NCBI GenBank assembly: GCA_022784645.1
Contig: JALFZG010000002.1
Location: 1 to 44,578 of the forward strand
Source: Bacteroidales bacterium
GTDB taxonomy: Bacteria > Bacteroidota > Bacteroidia > Bacteroidales > Paludibacteraceae
DNA length: 44,578 nucleotides
Reading direction: 5' to 3'
The notes beneath the pieces are model-generated. The model was not told where the DNA came from. It made no database searches and saw only the letters and a list, made by a program, of their open reading frames with translations. Within the stretch, counting starts at the first letter, position 1. Every line of letters begins with the position of its first letter. Of this stretch, positions 44,100 through 44,578 are shown piece after piece. The position numbers and the translations under genes were made by a program.

Positions 44100-44248
44100 C
44101 AGCGTCATTCGTTACGGCGAGTGATGGTGTTTCGGTATTTATGCCACGAGGAAACACCGAAATTATTTAATCATCGCGAAAGCTTGTGTGAAGCACTCGA
44201 GTTTGAACATGGCCATGGTTTCATCTTGCTCAGCACAATTGTTTTCCT

Positions 44249-44572
44249 ATGAAAAAGCAAAATTTTCTCTGCGTTGACCTGAAGACGCTCACGCAGGAGA
44301 CGGGTCTTCAACCTGGTGAAGGCCGCAAAGGTATGCTCACGATGACGGAAGAAAGTGAGAAGTTTATGTTCGTAGAAGGTATCGGGCGCAAGCGCCAACC
44401 TACAAACCGCGTGATAGCCGGCAAACGGCTGAACATTAACCTCACGCCGGATGGTCGTCTGATGGTGTACATGCGTAAGGTAGAGCTCACGCGCTACTTC
44501 AATCCGCACGCTTTCGCCAATGAGATCTTCACCGAACTGGCCAATGCTAAAGCTGATTTAGGATTGGTATAA
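44249..44572 (+). CDS. Hypothetical protein
   Basis: The 107-residue protein has no signal peptide or membrane segment and I do not recognise it. It is basic in the middle (G-R-K-R-Q-P-T-N-R-V-I-A-G-K-R-L-N-I-N) and has alternating strand-like stretches (L-M-V-Y-M-R-K-V-E-L-T-R-Y-F) before a C-terminal helix. A nucleic-acid-binding role is possible from the charge alone. It has a clear promoter and a long leader, and is divergent from the cassette at 41896-43639; the stop lies 6 bp from the window edge. Confidence 0.7.
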   Translation: MKKQNFLCVDLKTLTQETGLQPGEGRKGMLTMTEESEKFMFVEGIGRKRQPTNRVIAGKRLNINLTPDGRLMVYMRKVELTRYFNPHAFANEIFTELANAKADLGLV

Positions 44573-44578
44573 ATAGCA

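Noticed and set aside
41568..44578. Prophage or integrative element
   Set aside because: There is no integrase, terminase, portal or capsid gene and no attachment-site duplication at the ends that I can see; only the DUF5675 and smalltalk-like genes hint at it.

Overview
The window looks like a chromosomal segment of an uncultured Bacteroidales bacterium, probably a gut or rumen commensal. The clearest sign is the Bacteroidetes promoter (TTG, a 19-20 nt spacer, then TAnnTTTG), which I can place in front of ten transcription units. Gene content agrees: GldD, DUF2147, an OstA-like protein with SurA, a UbiA prenyltransferase with Maf, the VTC/DUF4956/DUF2490 set, DUF5675 and a smalltalk-like small protein. 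Genus cannot be told from the sequence.

Layout. 1-98 is the 3' end of a gene, probably a DUF1016/YhcG-type nuclease. 99-1041 is non-coding and holds an array of small hairpins and a predicted small RNA. 1172-13729 (+) runs gyrB, a ConA-like hypothetical, kdsA, a SurA-like lipoprotein, surA, an OstA-like protein, an outer-membrane barrel, dnaG, a radical SAM protein and a glycosyltransferase; the centre of this block is an envelope-biogenesis set. 13839-15624 (-) has DUF2147, HIT, greA, a 40-residue protein and a second small RNA of the same design as the first. miaB (+) follows. 17133-20858 (-) carries an S1/P1 nuclease, DUF2490, DUF4956, a VTC polyphosphate polymerase and a secreted hypothetical. 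It is divergent from an alkaline phosphatase and a DUF5715 protein (20977-23207). This reads as a phosphate scavenging and storage locus.

23281-30685 (-) has a DUF1349 lipoprotein, a repeat-rich gap, maf, ubiA, a GH13 enzyme, ackA and pta. 30880-41567 (+) has an OmpA-family protein, a CAU tRNA, typA, tig, a 5'-nucleotidase C-domain lipoprotein, clpP, clpX, gldD, tadA and a PgpH-like HD phosphodiesterase. The last 3 kb is accessory in character: repeats, a compact minus-strand cassette (low-complexity protein, small membrane protein, DUF5675, smalltalk-like peptide) and a divergent unknown gene, separated by a repeat-rich control region.

The most unusual material is non-coding: two small RNAs with matching architecture, GTTCCA-linked mini-hairpin arrays whose stems change in a compensatory way, a roughly 200-bp composite repeat present in two inverted copies about 17 kb apart, tandem arrays built on TTTGTAACG, and operator-like repeats with a 10-bp period. 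There is no rRNA, CRISPR array, transposase or integrase.
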